Assembly: GCF_001721645.1 (NCBI RefSeq)
Contig: NZ_CP017141.1
Location: 5,952,001-6,016,000, forward strand
Length of the DNA stretch: 64,000 bases
Direction of reading: 5' to 3'
Source: Pedobacter steynii
GTDB taxonomy: Bacteria > Bacteroidota > Bacteroidia > Sphingobacteriales > Sphingobacteriaceae
The position numbers and the translations under genes are program-made. A model generated the notes under the pieces. That model saw only the letters and a list, made by a program, of their open reading frames with translations, was not told where the DNA came from and did not search any database. The first letter of the stretch is position 1; each line of letters opens with the position of its first letter. Positions 61,242 to 64,000 of the stretch are shown here, piece by piece.

Positions 61242-62480
61242 ATGAAAAAGAACAATTTATTTTTACTCGCCGGTTTAGCCGCAGCACTTACTTTCAGCTC
61301 CTGCAAAAGCAATAATAAATCGGATGACGGGCCGGGAACGGATGTCAATGGCAGGTACATCATCTCCGGAGAATCCGCAACAGCCGAGGAAAGTAAAAAC
61401 TATATCCTGAGCCTGGGCAACCTGACGGAAGGAAAAACAACGATCTTAGGAAACGGATTGGAAACCGCCGGAAGTACACTGGTATTTCAGAACAATAAAG
61501 TGTTTGTCTTCAAATACAACAGAGGTAATGATGGCGTAACAGAAGTATTCCAGCTGAATGGAAACGGTAAAATCGAAAAAATACAACAATTTGGGATCAA
61601 GTCGGTGAACGTGTTTCTCCCTTTAAAAGACCGTAAGGAAATCATCGTATTCAACGTAGCAAGAAACATCAAAACCCCTACCGGAAGAGGTTACCGCATC
61701 AGTACAGAAACCGGAAGAGTGATCAGCGATAAAGCCATTGATCAGAAAATCGTGTATGTAGATGGTAAAAACATCGAAGATCAGATGGCCCATATCCAGG
61801 GTGCTTTCCAGGTTGGCAACAGAATCTATATGGTTTTCCAGCCCATCAACGGTACTGCTGAAAACCAATGGGGTGGCAGTTATGGAAACCGGGCCTATGT
61901 TGCCATCTTCGACATGGAGCTGAACTTCATCAAAACGATCAGCGATAACCGTATGCCTTATATCGGAAGGTATTACGGAGGTATGGGACTGGCAGAAACG
62001 GAAAGTGGCGATGTATACACTTTCAGTAACGCGATTCCTGATGATGAAATGCCTGCAGGTGTTCGTTCAACCTTCCTTAAAATCAACAAAAACACGGAAG
62101 AATTCGACAAATCTTACTTTTTCAGAGTGGAAGACCTGACTGCAGGTTATAGAATTCAGCATGGTGAGTATGTTGGAAACAACAAATTTGTCCTGGCAAT
62201 GATCAAAAGAGACGGTACCGGAGATAAAGCCAGAATTGGAGTAGCAGACGTACTGAACAAAACCTTTTCATGGGTGAGCGGAATGCCTGAAATCCCTGGA
62301 AATGACTACAGCATGCCTATGTTTGTAGAAAAAGGTACGGCATACATCTCTGTTCCTGAACGCGCTTCTGAATCGGTAATTTATGCGATCAACCCTTCAG
62401 ACAATACGGCAAAAAGAGGTATTGTAGTAGAAGGCGTGTCGAATGTTGGCCATATCGGCAAACTGACTCCTGGTAACTAA
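61242..62480 (+). CDS. DUF4374 lipoprotein, likely iron-uptake accessory
   Basis: The 412-aa lipoprotein (ATG 61242, lipobox TFSSC, Cys21) matches DUF4374: GRYIISGESATAEESKNYIL, FVFKYNRGNDGVTEVFQLNG, KEIIVFNVARNIKTPTGRG, GGSYGNRAYVAIFDMEL. These are propeller-like cell-surface lipoproteins found beside TonB receptors for siderophores in Bacteroidetes. It starts 25 bases after the receptor and ends at a strong terminator. A longer frame begins at 61125 inside the receptor gene, but the lipobox start is clearly the real one. Confidence 0.85.
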   Translation: MKKNNLFLLAGLAAALTFSSCKSNNKSDDGPGTDVNGRYIISGESATAEESKNYILSLGNLTEGKTTILGNGLETAGSTLVFQNNKVFVFKYNRGNDGVTEVFQLNGNGKIEKIQQFGIKSVNVFLPLKDRKEIIVFNVARNIKTPTGRGYRISTETGRVISDKAIDQKIVYVDGKNIEDQMAHIQGAFQVGNRIYMVFQPINGTAENQWGGSYGNRAYVAIFDMELNFIKTISDNRMPYIGRYYGGMGLAETESGDVYTFSNAIPDDEMPAGVRSTFLKINKNTEEFDKSYFFRVEDLTAGYRIQHGEYVGNNKFVLAMIKRDGTGDKARIGVADVLNKTFSWVSGMPEIPGNDYSMPMFVEKGTAYISVPERASESVIYAINPSDNTAKRGIVVEGVSNVGHIGKLTPGN

Positions 62481-62501
62481 ACCAGATTATTTCATGTAAA
62501 T

Positions 62502-62531
62502 AAAAAGACCAGGCATCAACCTGGTCTTTTT
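62502..62531 (+). terminator. Intrinsic terminator after the iron-uptake operon
   Basis: AAAAAGACCAGG at 62502-62513 pairs with CCTGGTCTTTTT at 62520-62531 around a six-base loop, followed by more T residues. It closes the receptor/DUF4374 transcript. Confidence 0.9.
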
Positions 62532-62638
62532 TTACGCCCTTGATTTCCTCTTTATCAAATGACCCGATCCTGACCAATTGATCATAAATCCGCAGCGTAA
62601 GGAAAGATAATTTCCTAAATTAGTTCATCAAATTAATC

Positions 62639-64000
62639 ATGCAGATGAGTCAGGAAGCAAAACGCATTACTTCAGAAGGTTGGAAAAAATGGGGACCGTA
62701 CGTCTCCAATCGTCAGTGGGGAACAGTCAGAGAGGATTATAGTGACAATGGTGATGCCTGGCAGTACAGCACACACGACATGGCGAGAAGTAAGGCCTGG
62801 CGATGGGGAGAAGAAGGTATTGGCGGCATTTCTGACGATAAACAGCTGTTGTGTTTTGCCCCTTCCTTCTGGAATGGGAAGGACAGCATCCTCAAAGAAG
62901 TATTGTATGGCCTCAGCAATACGGAAGGAAACCATGGTGAAGATGTAAAGGAGCTCTTTTATTACCTGGACTCCTCTCCCAGTCATTCCTATATGAAAAT
63001 GCTGTACAAATATCCTCAACAGGCTTTTCCTTACGAAACGCTCCTTCAAGAGAACCGCCGTCGCAGCAAGGAAGATCCTGAATTTGAATTGATGGATACA
63101 GGCATTTTTGAGAACAATGAATACTTTGATATTTTCATCGAATACGCGAAATCGGCTCAGGAAGATATCCTGATTAAAATTACCGCATACAACCGCCATA
63201 CGGAACCCGCTCCACTAACGGTGCTTCCCTCCCTCTGGTTTCGGAACAGGTGGTCCTGGGGTCATCACGAAAAAGATTTATCCATTTCCAAAATAAGTGA
63301 CACCGCAGTTGCGGTCCGCCACCATACCTTAGGGGAATATTTTTTCTATTCGGAAAGCCCTTCAGAATGGTTGTTTACAGAGAACGAAAGCAATACCATC
63401 AGGCTGTACCAATATGATAACGGCAAAAGATACTTTAAAGATGCCTTCAACGACTATGTGGTCGATCAAATGAAGAAAGCGGTCAATCCGACTGGAACAG
63501 GAACTAAAGTCGCCGCCTATTGTCGTCTGGATATCCCCGCCGGAGAATCGGCAGTGTTGCAATTCAGGTTGTGCAAAGGCTCGCTTAATAAGCCTTTTTC
63601 TGATTTTAAAGAGCGCTTTGATCTCCGCAAAAAAGAAACAGATATTTTCTATCAGGACCTGCAAAAGAAAATGAAGTCGGCGGAAGAACAATTGATCCAT
63701 CGCCAGGCTTTAGCAGGATTGCTCTGGAACAAGCAGTTTTACAATTACAGCGTGAGCCGCTGGCTGGAAGGCGATCCGGCCGGGATGCCGCCACCAGCAG
63801 GTCATCAGATTTCCCGCAACCTGAACTGGAAACACATCAACAATGCAGACATCATTTCCATGCCGGATAAATGGGAATTTCCATGGTATGCTTCCTGGGA
63901 CCTCGGCTTTCATTGCCTTAGCCTGGCCCTGGTAGATCCTGATTTTGCCAAACAACAGCTTTCCATACTGACCAAGGAATGGTATATGCATCCGAACGGG
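62639..64000 (+). CDS. Glucosidase-like glycoside hydrolase (MGH1-like/GH63-type), 3' truncated by window edge
   Basis: The frame from ATG 62639 (or 62645) stays open to the window end, 454 codons. Residues near the start (EGWKKWGPYVSNRQWGTVRE, THDMARSKAWRWGEEGIGGI) and SLWFRNRWSWGHH and DKWEFPWYASWDLGFH are typical of the large cytoplasmic glucosidases of the MGH1-like/GH63-related group, which act on alpha-glucosides. The catalytic barrel's C-terminal part lies outside the window. No signal peptide is present. Confidence 0.8.
   Translation, partial: MQMSQEAKRITSEGWKKWGPYVSNRQWGTVREDYSDNGDAWQYSTHDMARSKAWRWGEEGIGGISDDKQLLCFAPSFWNGKDSILKEVLYGLSNTEGNHGEDVKELFYYLDSSPSHSYMKMLYKYPQQAFPYETLLQENRRRSKEDPEFELMDTGIFENNEYFDIFIEYAKSAQEDILIKITAYNRHTEPAPLTVLPSLWFRNRWSWGHHEKDLSISKISDTAVAVRHHTLGEYFFYSESPSEWLFTENESNTIRLYQYDNGKRYFKDAFNDYVVDQMKKAVNPTGTGTKVAAYCRLDIPAGESAVLQFRLCKGSLNKPFSDFKERFDLRKKETDIFYQDLQKKMKSAEEQLIHRQALAGLLWNKQFYNYSVSRWLEGDPAGMPPPAGHQISRNLNWKHINNADIISMPDKWEFPWYASWDLGFHCLSLALVDPDFAKQQLSILTKEWYMHPNG

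Noticed and set aside
1..64000. CRISPR array or rRNA genes
   Set aside because: No regularly spaced short repeats and no rRNA-like segments were seen.

Overview
The window looks like a Bacteroidota chromosome, most likely a Sphingobacteriales member close to Pedobacter. This rests on Bacteroides-type Tra conjugation proteins, several type IX secretion (T9SS) sorting tails, an ECF sigma/FecR/TonB-receptor cassette, DUF4249 and DUF4374 lipoproteins, a subclass B1 metallo-beta-lactamase, and A-rich leaders in place of strong Shine-Dalgarno sites. The genus is an inference.

Positions 1 to about 35,498 are read as the right-hand part of an integrative conjugative element (ICE). The left edge cuts into traK; a TraL-like gene, traM and traN follow. 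Next come five accessory proteins that share a lysine/arginine/glycine-rich C-terminal tail, two solitary DNA methyltransferases, and a run of small proteins that includes three paralogues of 142-149 aa. A two-gene unit from that run (9716-10465) occurs again as a decayed copy at 17867-18514, on the far side of two large surface proteins. After more small genes and decayed sequence lies an apparent minus-strand regulon (32,910 to 23,452, perhaps to 21,434). It encodes an ECF sigma factor, outer-membrane protein, S1 protease, META protein, lipocalin-like lipoprotein, FecR anti-sigma factor, TonB-dependent receptor, DUF4249 lipoprotein, M43 metalloprotease and lysyl-endopeptidase-like protease. 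The element appears to end at 35,447-35,497, where the 3' end of a tRNA (T-loop and acceptor strand, without the rest of the tRNA) is followed by a terminator. That is the expected second junction of an element integrated in a tRNA gene; the intact tRNA should lie left of position 1.

From 35.5 kb the content looks like ordinary host chromosome: a two-domain aspartyl protease, a tandem pair of PqiA-like membrane proteins, TfoX, four AraC-type regulators, DinB/DUF1330/DUF2306/DUF1569 proteins, a B12-binding radical SAM protein, a DUF4369/TlpA thioredoxin pair, a DUF421 protein, and a block of secreted proteins. That block includes a cholesterol-dependent-cytolysin-like protein without domain 4 (51,816-52,973) and a B1 metallo-beta-lactamase (53,054-53,851). 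A probable iron-uptake locus follows: AraC regulator, divergent TonB receptor and DUF4374 lipoprotein, with two matching 23-bp palindromes in the divergent promoter region. The window ends inside a glycoside hydrolase gene.

The main candidates for something new are the ICE-borne cluster of T9SS-exported proteases with its own sigma/anti-sigma/receptor circuit, the shared basic tail on five adjacent conjugation-region proteins, the duplicated small paralogue family, and the lipoprotein-type cytolysin homologue. All functions are inferred from sequence patterns; no database search was run.
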